The translations under genes were made by a program, and so were the position numbers. Under the pieces are notes generated by a model, which had not been told where the DNA came from, made no database searches, and worked only from the letters and a program-made list of their open reading frames with translations. Below are positions 33,635-42,656 of a stretch of DNA of 64,000 bases, piece by piece (the stretch's first letter is position 1; each line of letters starts with the position of its first letter). The stretch is from positions 124,001 to 188,000 of the forward strand of contig JBDXFZ010000139.1 of the NCBI GenBank assembly GCA_039990395.1, written 5' to 3'. This stretch comes from CALINF01 sp039990395. Lineage in GTDB: Bacteria; Pseudomonadota; Gammaproteobacteria; Pseudomonadales; Halieaceae.

Positions 33635-34501
33635 ATGATCCAAAGCATGACCGCCTTTGCACGAGAGAGTGAGCCCACCGATCAGGGCGTGGTAACGATT
33701 GAGGTGCGCACCGTTAATCATCGCTACCTCGATTGTACGTTCAAAATGCCAGACAGCATGCGCGCCTGCGAGCACGAGTTACGGGAACTTGCCGGCAAGT
33801 CGCTCTCCAGGGGCAAGCTGGAGTGCATGATTCGGGTTCAGCAGCAATCCAATCAGGCCGGCAAGCTGCAAATAGACGAGGAGCAGTTGGCGCATGTGCT
33901 GTCATTGGCCGCCGACGTCGCGACCAAGGTCGAAAATGTGCAGCCGCTAAATCCACTGGAGGTGCTCCATTTTCCTGGTGTCTCCCAAACTCAGTCTGTG
34001 TCTGAAGATCTGCTACCCCAAGCGGCTAAATCACTACTACCGCGGGTACTCGAGTCACTGGTTAGCAACCGCAAACGAGAGGGTGAGAAGCTGGCGCAGC
34101 TGATACTCGATCGCATAAATAAGGTAGAGCAGGAAGTGGCCCTCACCCGACAGCGTCTGCCGGACTTGATGCAAGCGCAACGCGAACGGGTAATCGGCAA
34201 GATCAACGAGCTCGACATCGATGTCGATCAAGGGCGGCTGGAACAAGAGCTGGTATTTATGGCACAGAAGGCCGATGTAGACGAGGAGCTGGATCGCCTG
34301 GAAGCACATATCAGTGAGGTGCGAGGGGTTATCAAGAAAGGCGGCCCCTGTGGAAGACGGCTGGATTTCCTCATGCAGGAGCTCAATCGCGAAGCGAATA
34401 CCCTGTCATCAAAGTCGACCAGCAGCGGTACAACCCAAAGTGCGGTTGAGCTCAAAGTACTGATTGAGCAGATGCGCGAGCAGATTCAAAATATCGAATA
34501 A
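33635..34501 (+). CDS. yicC: YicC family endoribonuclease-like protein
   Basis: YicC_N and DUF1732 domain protein of 288 residues. Family members have been described as endoribonucleases affecting small-RNA stability, but the active site is not settled. It starts MIQSMTAFAR and carries VEVRTVNHRYLD-like (EVRTVNHRYLD), GKLECMIRV and the C-terminal GPCGRRLDFLMQELNREANTLSSKS, all hallmark segments. It is encoded divergently from rph across 140 bp and 38 bp ahead of gmk, a context conserved in most Gammaproteobacteria. Confidence 0.94.
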   Translation: MIQSMTAFARESEPTDQGVVTIEVRTVNHRYLDCTFKMPDSMRACEHELRELAGKSLSRGKLECMIRVQQQSNQAGKLQIDEEQLAHVLSLAADVATKVENVQPLNPLEVLHFPGVSQTQSVSEDLLPQAAKSLLPRVLESLVSNRKREGEKLAQLILDRINKVEQEVALTRQRLPDLMQAQRERVIGKINELDIDVDQGRLEQELVFMAQKADVDEELDRLEAHISEVRGVIKKGGPCGRRLDFLMQELNREANTLSSKSTSSGTTQSAVELKVLIEQMREQIQNIE

Positions 34502-34539
34502 GCGGCTAGACGCCAGATCGAGGATTCAAACCAGACACC

Positions 34540-35166
34540 ATGGATTCCAATTTGTATACCGGCACACTTTTTACTGTTTCAGCTCCCAGTGGCGCAGGCA
34601 AGACCAGCCTGGTTAACGCACTTGTCGAACAAACATCGGATATTTGCGTCTCAGTCTCTCACACCACACGTGGAATTCGCCCCGGAGAGAATGACGGTGT
34701 GAATTATCACTTCACCGACGAGGGTGAGTTTGAAGCGATGCTCGAGAGAGGTGAGTTTCTGGAACATGCGCGCGTATTCGGCAATCTCTATGGCACGTCG
34801 CAGTTATGGGTGGAGGAGCAGCTGAAAGCCGGTATCGATGTGATACTGGAGATAGATTGGCAGGGCGCCTCTCAGGTCAAGCATCTGCTGCCGGCCACCC
34901 ACTCCATCTTTATCTTTCCACCTTCGAGAGACACTCTGCTGGAGCGACTTACAGGGCGCGGCCAGGACGACCCCGACATTATCGCGGGCCGCATGAGCAA
35001 AGCAGTTGAAGAAATGTCCCACTACGTGGCGGCAGACTACCTGCTGGTCAATGACGACTTTAATGTGGCGTTGGCAGAATTAGCCGCCATCGTACACTGC
35101 CATCGGCTACGTACTGCACGGCAGACCACGTTACTCGAGCCGCTGATCGCTGACCTGCTGAACTAG
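34540..35166 (+). CDS. gmk: Guanylate kinase
   Basis: Phosphorylates GMP to GDP with ATP. The 208 residues match E. coli Gmk, with P-loop SAPSGAGKTSLVNAL, the GMP-binding SHTTRGIRPGENDGVNYHF, and the DVILEIDWQGASQVK segment. It stands upstream of rpoZ-spoT as in E. coli, but a strong -10 box lies between it and rpoZ, so rpoZ-spoT probably has its own start as well. The GDP/GTP pool it feeds is the precursor of (p)ppGpp handled by SpoT. Confidence 0.97.
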   Translation: MDSNLYTGTLFTVSAPSGAGKTSLVNALVEQTSDICVSVSHTTRGIRPGENDGVNYHFTDEGEFEAMLERGEFLEHARVFGNLYGTSQLWVEEQLKAGIDVILEIDWQGASQVKHLLPATHSIFIFPPSRDTLLERLTGRGQDDPDIIAGRMSKAVEEMSHYVAADYLLVNDDFNVALAELAAIVHCHRLRTARQTTLLEPLIADLLN

Positions 35167-35229
35167 GCCCGCATTATTTACAATTCGTTAGGCTGCAGAA
35201 GCACTGGACGCCAATGGGCCTGATTAGGG

Positions 35230-35253
35230 TATAATTGCCGGTTCTTCCCCGGC
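35230..35253 (+). promoter_or_regulatory. Likely rpoZ-spoT -10 box and early leader hairpin
   Basis: A perfect TATAAT (35230-35235) lies 138 bp before rpoZ; the best upstream -35 candidates (TGGACG region, 35205-35210) are poor. Immediately downstream GCCGG (35237-35241) pairs with CCGGC (35249-35253) in what would be the first transcribed bases. Promoter assignment is by -10 match alone. Confidence 0.45.
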
Positions 35254-35373
35254 AGCTGGTCTGTCTGGGCACCGGGGTACCGCTGGCAAGCTTTAGTACT
35301 CCACAGTTTTATCTGATGTGCCGCCACGCTTTTTTGAGCCGAAACGGACATCCAGTATGGGAAACATTGAAAC

Positions 35374-35634
35374 ATGGCACGTGTAACTGTTGAAGATTGT
35401 CTGGATAACGTAGCAAACCGCTTTGAACTGGTGATGGTTGCCAGCAAGCGAGCCCGCCAGATGGCAACGGGTGGCAAAGATCCACTGGTTCAGGAAGAAT
35501 CTGACAAACCCACTGTGATCGCCCTGCGTGAAATCGCTGAAGGCTTGGTCTCACCAGACATCCTGACTCGCGAAGATGAGATTGAGGCCGAGGAAGAGCT
35601 GGCCGAAGTTATGGAGGCGCACGAAGCGCTCTGA
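35374..35634 (+). CDS. rpoZ: RNA polymerase omega subunit
   Basis: Small 86-residue subunit that helps fold beta' and forms part of a (p)ppGpp-binding site on RNA polymerase. It begins MARVTVEDCLDNVANRFELV with the conserved RARQMATGGKDPLV motif. The C-terminal third is strongly acidic (EDEIEAEEELAEVMEA). It lies 34 bp before spoT in the conserved gmk-rpoZ-spoT order, coupling the alarmone enzyme with a subunit of its target. Confidence 0.97.
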   Translation: MARVTVEDCLDNVANRFELVMVASKRARQMATGGKDPLVQEESDKPTVIALREIAEGLVSPDILTREDEIEAEEELAEVMEAHEAL

Positions 35635-35668
35635 TCAACCGGGCGTCTCTGCGTATTAACCTCCCGCC

Positions 35669-37786
35669 ATGCAGACAATAGACGCCCTCGATTCTACCCT
35701 ACGCAGTTATCTGAACCCGGAGCAGTCAAACCAGGTTCGTCGCGCGTATTTCTTTGCCGAACAGGCTCACTATGGGCAGTTACGCCGCAGTGGTGAGCCC
35801 TACGTAACACACCCACTCGCCGTCGCTGGTATTTTGGCTGACATGCACATGGATCATCAAAGTTTGATGGCCGCCATGTTGCATGACGTGATCGAAGATA
35901 CCGGGATAGACAAGTCAGCCATTGGTGGGCAATTCGGCACTACCGTAGCCGACCTGGTTGACGGTGTTAGCAAGCTGACACAGATGGAGTTCGGCTCGCT
36001 GGAAGAGAAGCAGGCCGAGAATTTCCAGAAAATGGCATTAGCCATGGCTCGCGATATCCGCGTGATACTGGTGAAGCTCGCAGACCGGCTGCACAACATG
36101 CGTACCTTGGGCGTTCTGCACGCTGAGAAGGCAAGGCGCATCGCTCGCGAAACATTAGACATCTACGCGCCTATTGCCATGCGGCTGGGTATGAACACCG
36201 TCCGTATGGAGTTCGAGGACCTAGGCTTCAGCGCACTCTACCCTATGCGCGCCCGCAGGATCGATGCGGCGCGTCGTGCCGCACGGGGCAATCGCAAGGA
36301 GTTAGTCGACAAGATCAGGCACCAGATCGAAACGACGCTGGATCAGGAAGGCCACGATGTAGAAGTGATCGGCCGTGAGAAGCACCTATACAGCATTTAC
36401 AAAAAAATGAAGTCCAAACGGAAATCCTTCTCCGAAATCATGGACCTCTACGCATTTCGAATCATCGTCGATTCAGTCGATACCTGCTATCGAGTGCTGG
36501 GCTGTATCCACAGTCTATACAAGCCGGTGCCTGGCGAATTCAAGGATTACATTGCCATACCCAAGGCCAACGGCTACCAATCTCTACATACAGTACTCAT
36601 GGGCATGCACGGGGTACCGATAGAAATCCAGATCCGCACCCGGGAGATGGAAGAGATGGCAAACAACGGTATCGCCGCACACTGGCTGTACAAGTCAGAT
36701 AGCCAAACGGCTAATGGTAGCCATGCCCGAGCCAGAGAGTGGGTGCAGGGCCTTCTGGAAATGCAGCAGCGCGCGGGGAACTCGCTGGAGTTTATTGAGA
36801 GCGTGAAGATCGATCTGTTTCCGGATGAAATCTACATGTTCACACCCAAAGGCCGCATTCTCGAGTTGCCACGAGGTGCTACCGCCGTTGATTTCGCGTA
36901 CGCAGTACACACAGATGTAGGTAATAGCTGTGTCGCCTGCCGAATCAACCGACGCCTGGCACCGCTGTCGGAGCCGCTACAAAGCGGACAGACTGTTGAG
37001 ATTCTCACGGCGCCCGGTGCACGACCTAATCCGTCCTGGTTCAACTACGCCATTACCGCCAAGGCGCGCACCAACATACGCCACTTCCTGAAGCATCAAA
37101 CACGTGAGGACTCAATTACCCTTGGGCGCCGGCTACTCGATAAAAGCCTGATGGGGCTAGACAGCAGCCTCAACGAGCTGCCTCAGCAAAAGCTGGAAGA
37201 CTACCTGCAGCGACACAATTATTCTGAACTGGATGACTTGCTGGAGGACGTTGCTCGCGGCAATCGTCTGCCAAACATCACCAGTCAGCAGTTGCTGGAA
37301 ACAGTTGACACAGAGCACGAAGCAAATGGAGACAGCAGCGCTCAGCCTGTCGCCATTCGCGGCACAGAAGGGTTTATGGTCAGCTATGCCAAGTGCTGTC
37401 ACCCCATTCCCGGCGACCCGATACAGGGCTACCTCAGCTCAGAAAAAGGTATGGTCGTGCACCGGGAGCGATGCAAGAACTTAGGTGATATCAGCGAGAA
37501 TCCGGAACGCCTTGTACCTCTGCGCTGGGATGACGAGGTAGAGGGTGAATACAGTGCTGAGTTGCGTATCGAAGTAGAAAACCGTCGGGGTATGATTGCC
37601 GTCATCGCTACCCGCATCCACAGTATGGGCGTGAACATCGAAAAAATTTCAACCAAGGACAAAGATTATCAGTTCACCTACGTTGACCTGGAAATGCTGG
37701 TTGAAAATCGCAAACATCTCGCCCATATCATGCGCAGATTACGAGCCATTGAGTCGGTACGACGCGTTGCTCGTGTGCGCAACTAA
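35669..37786 (+). CDS. spoT: Bifunctional (p)ppGpp synthetase/hydrolase
   Basis: Controls the stringent response by making and degrading (p)ppGpp. The 705-residue protein has a metal-dependent HD hydrolase domain (about 20-200, HD at residues 72-73 in AAMLHDVIEDT), a synthetase domain (about 230-360, with EIMDLYAFRI and FKDYIAIPKANGYQSLHT), TGS (about 385-450), a zinc-finger-like region with AKCCHPIPGDPI, and a C-terminal ACT domain (about 625-705). Both catalytic halves look intact, consistent with SpoT. No separate RelA is visible in this window. ridA follows after 24 bp. Confidence 0.97.
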   Translation: MQTIDALDSTLRSYLNPEQSNQVRRAYFFAEQAHYGQLRRSGEPYVTHPLAVAGILADMHMDHQSLMAAMLHDVIEDTGIDKSAIGGQFGTTVADLVDGVSKLTQMEFGSLEEKQAENFQKMALAMARDIRVILVKLADRLHNMRTLGVLHAEKARRIARETLDIYAPIAMRLGMNTVRMEFEDLGFSALYPMRARRIDAARRAARGNRKELVDKIRHQIETTLDQEGHDVEVIGREKHLYSIYKKMKSKRKSFSEIMDLYAFRIIVDSVDTCYRVLGCIHSLYKPVPGEFKDYIAIPKANGYQSLHTVLMGMHGVPIEIQIRTREMEEMANNGIAAHWLYKSDSQTANGSHARAREWVQGLLEMQQRAGNSLEFIESVKIDLFPDEIYMFTPKGRILELPRGATAVDFAYAVHTDVGNSCVACRINRRLAPLSEPLQSGQTVEILTAPGARPNPSWFNYAITAKARTNIRHFLKHQTREDSITLGRRLLDKSLMGLDSSLNELPQQKLEDYLQRHNYSELDDLLEDVARGNRLPNITSQQLLETVDTEHEANGDSSAQPVAIRGTEGFMVSYAKCCHPIPGDPIQGYLSSEKGMVVHRERCKNLGDISENPERLVPLRWDDEVEGEYSAELRIEVENRRGMIAVIATRIHSMGVNIEKISTKDKDYQFTYVDLEMLVENRKHLAHIMRRLRAIESVRRVARVRN

Positions 37787-37810
37787 TCAGTCAGAGCCAG
37801 GAGACACACC

Positions 37811-38194
37811 GTGAGCAACCGCGCCGTTATTTCCACACCCGACGCCCCTGCGGCGATAGGCCCCTACTCCCAGGCCATTAAGGCCGGCAATACCGTCTGG
37901 CTGTCCGGACAGATTCCGCTCGTTCCCGAAACAATGGAGATCATTCAGGGAGGCATTGCAGAGCAGGCCAAGCAGGTGTTTACCAATCTGGCTGCCGTTG
38001 CGGCCGCAGCGGGGGGCGATCTCAACAATGCCGTGAAGCTCAACATCTCGCTCACCGACTTAGGTGACTTCAATCAGGTCAATGAGATTATGGCGGAGTT
38101 CCTGACGCAGCCCTACCCGGCCAGAGCCTGTGTTCAGGTTGCAGCACTGCCTCGCGGTGTCGCCATCGAAGTAGAGGCGATTCTCGTCCTCTAG
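37811..38194 (+). CDS. ridA: Reactive intermediate deaminase RidA
   Basis: Hydrolyses reactive enamine/imine intermediates from PLP-dependent enzymes such as threonine dehydratase. The 127-residue trimeric chorismate-mutase-like fold shows AIGPYSQAIKAGNTVWLSGQ, the catalytic arginine in YPARACVQVAALPRG, and the terminal VEIEAI-like VAIEVEAILVL. GTG 37811 follows AGGAG. The spoT-ridA neighbourhood is common. The final CTAG is shared with the convergent gene at 38191. Confidence 0.95.
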   Translation: MSNRAVISTPDAPAAIGPYSQAIKAGNTVWLSGQIPLVPETMEIIQGGIAEQAKQVFTNLAAVAAAAGGDLNNAVKLNISLTDLGDFNQVNEIMAEFLTQPYPARACVQVAALPRGVAIEVEAILVL

Positions 38195-39051
38195 GCCTGA
38201 CGTTCTGCCAGTACCTGAGCATAGCCGGCGCGATAGTCCGCAAACTCAAACTCAAATCCAGTCGATAGCAGAGACGCGTTTCTACAGCGCTTGTGGCCGA
38301 CGCTCATACGCTTGGCGGTAAAGCGCAGCGATTCCTCTGCCAGCCCCATCTGCATAGCCAACCAATGCTCCACCTCGTGCTGAGGTGCCGGCAGGCTATC
38401 CACTCCGTTGTAGCAGCGCGCCAGCTCTACTCCCGCTTCAGCCTGAAGCAGACAATGCACTATGACGCGGGCAGCATCCATTCGATGAATACGGTTGCTA
38501 TAGCTTACCGGTGTGTCAGCGCACAGCTCGCCAGACGAGACTCGTTGCAGAAGTCGCCCACGAGGGTTTCCATAGATACCTCCAAAGCGAAGGCGTACGC
38601 TGGGAAAGCTCGCAGCATCCAATAGTGACTCCGCTCTGACAATGGCTTCCCCGCCGGGATCGTTTTGCGTCAGCGGGCTGTTTTCGTCTACCCAGCCACC
38701 CTCGCGCTCGGCATAGACTCGCGTGCTGGATACAAACACCAGCTGGCGTACTGAACTACCCTGCAATGCCCGCAGCAACAGTTGAGTGCTCTTGATGAAG
38801 CCTTGCTCATAACCCAGCGTATCTCTCTGCGCGGGAGTAAAGCTGGTCACAACATAGTCCGGGTTTAGATCTGTAATAAAGTCCAGATCACCTGGGCGAG
38901 TGTAGTCTCCCGCGTACGCTTGAAACCCCTTGGGAAGTTCACCGGGATTGCGCCGCACCGCTGCAACAGTAGCGTTCTGTTCAAGTAGCTGCTGTCCCGC
39001 TCGCATTCCTAGGTCTCCGCAGCCAACAAACAGAACGGTTTTGCCCTTCAT
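38191..39051 (-). CDS. NAD(P)-binding epimerase-like protein (YeeZ type)
   Basis: A 286-residue extended short-chain dehydrogenase/epimerase-fold protein. It has the Rossmann start VLFVGCGDLGMRAGQQLL (GxGxxG variant) and an atypical active-site region VFVSSTRVYAEREGGWVDE; the classical YxxxK pair is not evident. Such proteins resemble E. coli YeeZ; substrate unknown. ATG 39051 follows AGGGAG; one TTG codon upstream could also be used. It is divergent from recG and shares CTAG with ridA. Confidence 0.82.
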   Translation of the reverse strand: MKGKTVLFVGCGDLGMRAGQQLLEQNATVAAVRRNPGELPKGFQAYAGDYTRPGDLDFITDLNPDYVVTSFTPAQRDTLGYEQGFIKSTQLLLRALQGSSVRQLVFVSSTRVYAEREGGWVDENSPLTQNDPGGEAIVRAESLLDAASFPSVRLRFGGIYGNPRGRLLQRVSSGELCADTPVSYSNRIHRMDAARVIVHCLLQAEAGVELARCYNGVDSLPAPQHEVEHWLAMQMGLAEESLRFTAKRMSVGHKRCRNASLLSTGFEFEFADYRAGYAQVLAERQA

Positions 39052-39153
39052 CAAACACTCCCTTAATGGTTACACTGACTACCGCCTGCACTGTAGCCCA
39101 GAACCGCTCTTGCAGGTAATACCAGTGTCACATTTCCCTCGGGCCCACAAGAC

Positions 39154-41211
39154 ATGTTGCGCAAGCAAGCCATCACATCGCTGAAAGGTGTAGGACCGAA
39201 GCTGGCGGAGAAGCTTCGGGATTACGGTATCTCGGAGGTAGATGATCTTCTGTTTCACTTACCTCTGCGCTATCAAGACAGAACGCGCGTCACACCAATA
39301 GGCGCGATGATCGAGGGTGTCGAGGCGGTCATCGAGGGTGAAGTGCGGGTGGCCGATATCGCTTTTGGCCGACGCCGTAGTCTGGTCGCCAGAATTCAGG
39401 ACGGCACTGGGACCGTTACGTTGCGGTTCTTTCATTTTAACGCAGCACAAAAAAACCGCCTGCAGCCCGGAACACGCTTGCGCTGTTTTGGCCAGGCAAG
39501 ACGAGGGGCCAATGGGCTGGAGATTTACCATCCGGAGTATCAGGAAATTGAAGCCTCGGGGCTAGCAGTCGATGAGGCGCTGACGCCTATTTACCCCACG
39601 ACCGACGGAATCGGGCAGAAACAGTGGCGTAAACTATGCCTGCAAGCCATCAATCATCTGCGACAACAGGCGCCAATGGACTTGCTTCCGAGCGAGGCAC
39701 AGCTGGACTACTCACTGGCCGACGCGCTGATCTACTTGCATGCACCACCACCGGATGCGTCTGTGGAGCAGCTGCGCGAGGGCACACACCCTGCTCAACT
39801 GCGATTAGCGCTTGAAGAGCTGATTGCTCACAACCTGTCGCTACTCGCCCTGCGTGATCGGCAACAAGCTGTTGCTGCTCCGGTGTTGCCGGCGCAAGCC
39901 GCAGTGCATGACCACTTCATAGACCAGCTTCCATTTACACCCACGGGTGCCCAACAACGCGTAACCAAACAGATCAGCGAAGACCTCGCTAAGGCGATAC
40001 CTATGCTGCGTTTAGTGCAGGGGGATGTCGGCTCGGGAAAAACCCTGGTAGCGGCAGCTGCCGCTCTGCAAGCCATCAGCAACGGTTATCAGGTTGCCAT
40101 CATGGCTCCTACCGAGCTCTTGGCTGAACAACACCTGATCAACTTTACCGCGTGGTTCGAAGCCTACCCGTTCGACATCGCCTGGCTGAGCGGGCGTATC
40201 AAAGGTAAGAAGCGTGAGGCCGCACTTGGCTCTCTGGCAGACGGCAGTGCAGCACTGGTGATAGGCACGCATGCCCTGTTTCAAGATGATGTGCTCTTTG
40301 CCAAACTAGGACTGGTGATTGTTGATGAACAGCATCGATTCGGTGTTCACCAGCGGTTGGCCTTAACCAGCCGGGGCCAGCAGACCACTCGCCCACATCA
40401 GCTGGTAATGACAGCAACACCCATTCCCAGAACGCTTTCAATGGTTGCCTATGCCGATCTCGACTGCTCCGTCATCGATGAATTGCCCCCTGGCCGACAG
40501 CCGGTTGAAACCCTACTCGTGGACAATGCCCGCAGGGATCAAATTGTTGAACGGGTGGCCAATGCCTGTCGCAGCGGGCGTCAGGCGTATTGGGTTTGTA
40601 CACTGATAGAAGAGAGTGAATCGCTGCAAGCACAGGCGGCCGAGGCCACAGAGCAAGAGCTAAAAACTGAGCTGACCGGCGTTACAGTTGGCCTGGTGCA
40701 TGGCCGGCAAAAGCCTGCCGAGAAAGCCGCGATGATGGCGGCGTTCAAGGCCGGTGAGGTCGACTTGCTGGTGGCAACCACCGTGATCGAGGTGGGCGTC
40801 GACGTACCCAATGCCAGCCTCATGATCATTGAAAATCCTGAACGCCTCGGTCTCGCCCAATTGCATCAACTGAGAGGCCGGGTCGGCAGAGGGTCAACAG
40901 CCAGCCATTGTGTGCTGCTGTATCAAACGCCCCTGGGCCAGAACAGCAAAGCACGCCTTCAGGCCATGCGAACCAGCTCAGATGGCTTCTTCATCGCAGA
41001 GAAAGACCTGGAATTACGCGGCCCGGGTGAAGTATTGGGTACCAGGCAAACCGGCCTCATGGAGTTTCGGATTGCACGACTCCCAGAACACGAACATCTG
41101 CTTGATCAGGTGCAGACACTGGCAGAGCGATTGCGCCAACGGCATCCCGACTTGGCCCAAGCGCTGATTCAGCGCTGGACCGGAGACCGCCAGGCATACG
41201 CCCAGGTATAA
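39154..41211 (+). CDS. recG: ATP-dependent DNA helicase RecG
   Basis: Branch-migrating helicase that remodels stalled forks, R-loops and Holliday junctions. The 685 residues contain the N-terminal wedge domain (LKGVGPKLAEKLRDYGI, DLLFHLPLRYQDR), Walker A GDVGSGKTLVAAAAA (about 291-305), DEQH box VDEQHRFGVHQR (about 389-400), MTATPIPRT, VIEVGVDVPNASLM, QLRGRVGRG and the C-terminal TRAP motif. SpoT-ridA-recG clustering is like that of other Gammaproteobacteria. It converges with the rubredoxin fusion with a 5-bp gap. Confidence 0.97.
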   Translation: MLRKQAITSLKGVGPKLAEKLRDYGISEVDDLLFHLPLRYQDRTRVTPIGAMIEGVEAVIEGEVRVADIAFGRRRSLVARIQDGTGTVTLRFFHFNAAQKNRLQPGTRLRCFGQARRGANGLEIYHPEYQEIEASGLAVDEALTPIYPTTDGIGQKQWRKLCLQAINHLRQQAPMDLLPSEAQLDYSLADALIYLHAPPPDASVEQLREGTHPAQLRLALEELIAHNLSLLALRDRQQAVAAPVLPAQAAVHDHFIDQLPFTPTGAQQRVTKQISEDLAKAIPMLRLVQGDVGSGKTLVAAAAALQAISNGYQVAIMAPTELLAEQHLINFTAWFEAYPFDIAWLSGRIKGKKREAALGSLADGSAALVIGTHALFQDDVLFAKLGLVIVDEQHRFGVHQRLALTSRGQQTTRPHQLVMTATPIPRTLSMVAYADLDCSVIDELPPGRQPVETLLVDNARRDQIVERVANACRSGRQAYWVCTLIEESESLQAQAAEATEQELKTELTGVTVGLVHGRQKPAEKAAMMAAFKAGEVDLLVATTVIEVGVDVPNASLMIIENPERLGLAQLHQLRGRVGRGSTASHCVLLYQTPLGQNSKARLQAMRTSSDGFFIAEKDLELRGPGEVLGTRQTGLMEFRIARLPEHEHLLDQVQTLAERLRQRHPDLAQALIQRWTGDRQAYAQV

Positions 41212-41216
41212 GAGTG

Positions 41217-42587
41217 CTAGCCGAGTATCCCCGGCAGCTGTTTTTGCAGCGCCATCTTGGCTTTGGTGGCATCACCAGTAAGCGCAAATCCGAGCAACGC
41301 ACCGCTGTCATCTCGGAACTCGCCCTTCACGTTATTGCCATCAGCCTCGATCTGCCATTGGCCTTGTGCATCTGGTGCCGGTGGGGCGACACAGACGGGA
41401 CAGGCCGGCGTCTTGATCGTTACAGGCATAGGCGGGTAAACCACTTCCGTGGGCTCGCCCGCCAAGGTCTTACCCAGCGCTTTTGCAGCCGCCATTAGCG
41501 GGGCTACGTATACCAGGACATGGCCGGCCACCTCGGCGCAATCTCCCAATGCATACACATTCGGCGCACTGGTCTCCAGCAAGCGATTCGTTACCACGCC
41601 GCGATTGGTTTCTATTCCTGAGGCCTGCGCCAATTCGATACGCGGGCGTACTCCTACCGCAGATACCACCAGATCGGCATTGATAGTCTCTCCATTGCTG
41701 AGGCTGACAGCTACACCCTCTCCCGCGGCGTTCACGGCCGTCACCAATGGCCCAAAGTGAAAACGCGCTCCCTTGGCCTCCAATGCAGATTGCACAGCCC
41801 TGCCCGCCGCTTCAGGCAGAAGAGTGGGCAAGCAGTAGTCGAGCGGGTCTACCGCCTCCACGCTAAAGCCGCCATTGATCAGGTCATTGGTAAACTCACA
41901 GCCAATCAGGCCACCGCCAATGATGCACACCTTCTCAACCTTGTTTTTGCGCATCGCGGTCTGGAAATCGTCATAGTCCAGCAGGTCATTCACTGAATAC
42001 ACCTTTTCCAACGCATCGCCAGCGATAGGCGGATTGATCACGCTGGCACCCAGCGCAAGAATCAGCTTGCTGTAATGGATAGTGGTTTGTGAATCGCCCA
42101 CTTTGATGAGCTGCGCTTCGGTATCTATCTCATTAACTTTGGTCATGGTCCAGACACTGGCCTTGAGCTGCTTGCCCATCGTGCCGGCATCCAGCTGCGC
42201 CAGGTCGTTGGTAGAGAAGTTTTTGGTATAGCCGGTAGACAACATGGGCTTGGAGTAGGAGCGCCCATCGTCTGACGTAATCATAATGAGTGGGGTTTCG
42301 CTGTCGTGCTTACGAAACTCTCGGGCCAGGCCATAGCCGGCCAGACCGGTGCCAAGAATAATCACCGGAGGATGAACCTTGTCGACCACCGGTTCTTCGT
42401 GATGGGGTGTCTGCTGAACTTCCTCTTCTTCGAGCAGCTCGAAGTCTTCCTTACCTACACCGCAGTCAGGGCACAGCCAATCAGCTGGCACATCCTCCCA
42501 ACGGGTTCCCGGAGCTATGCCATCGTCGGGCCAACCCTGTTTCTCATCGTAGATCAGGCCGCAAACAATACATTCCCACTTTCTCAT
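41217..42587 (-). CDS. Rubredoxin-rubredoxin reductase fusion protein
   Basis: One 456-residue protein joins two electron carriers that are separate in Pseudomonas. Residues 1-55 are a complete rubredoxin with two CxxC iron ligand pairs (CIVC at 6-9, CPDC at 39-42). After a Glu-rich linker (about 52-70), residues 72-456 form a FAD/NAD(P)H reductase with VIILGTGLAGYGLA (FAD), CIIGGGLIGCEF (NAD) and VYALGDCAEV. It would pass electrons from NAD(P)H to its own Fe(SCys)4 site, for use by hydroxylases or oxidative-stress enzymes; no partner oxygenase is nearby. A good GAGGAA box precedes ATG 42587. The link to ubiC matches the rubB-ubiC region of Pseudomonas. Confidence 0.93.
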   Translation of the reverse strand: MRKWECIVCGLIYDEKQGWPDDGIAPGTRWEDVPADWLCPDCGVGKEDFELLEEEEVQQTPHHEEPVVDKVHPPVIILGTGLAGYGLAREFRKHDSETPLIMITSDDGRSYSKPMLSTGYTKNFSTNDLAQLDAGTMGKQLKASVWTMTKVNEIDTEAQLIKVGDSQTTIHYSKLILALGASVINPPIAGDALEKVYSVNDLLDYDDFQTAMRKNKVEKVCIIGGGLIGCEFTNDLINGGFSVEAVDPLDYCLPTLLPEAAGRAVQSALEAKGARFHFGPLVTAVNAAGEGVAVSLSNGETINADLVVSAVGVRPRIELAQASGIETNRGVVTNRLLETSAPNVYALGDCAEVAGHVLVYVAPLMAAAKALGKTLAGEPTEVVYPPMPVTIKTPACPVCVAPPAPDAQGQWQIEADGNNVKGEFRDDSGALLGFALTGDATKAKMALQKQLPGILG

Positions 42588-42656
42588 TTTGTTCCTCGCT
42601 GCAGTGTTTTCAGGTGCCAGCCGGCCGGGTTGGGAGACGGATAACTATAGGGTTGT

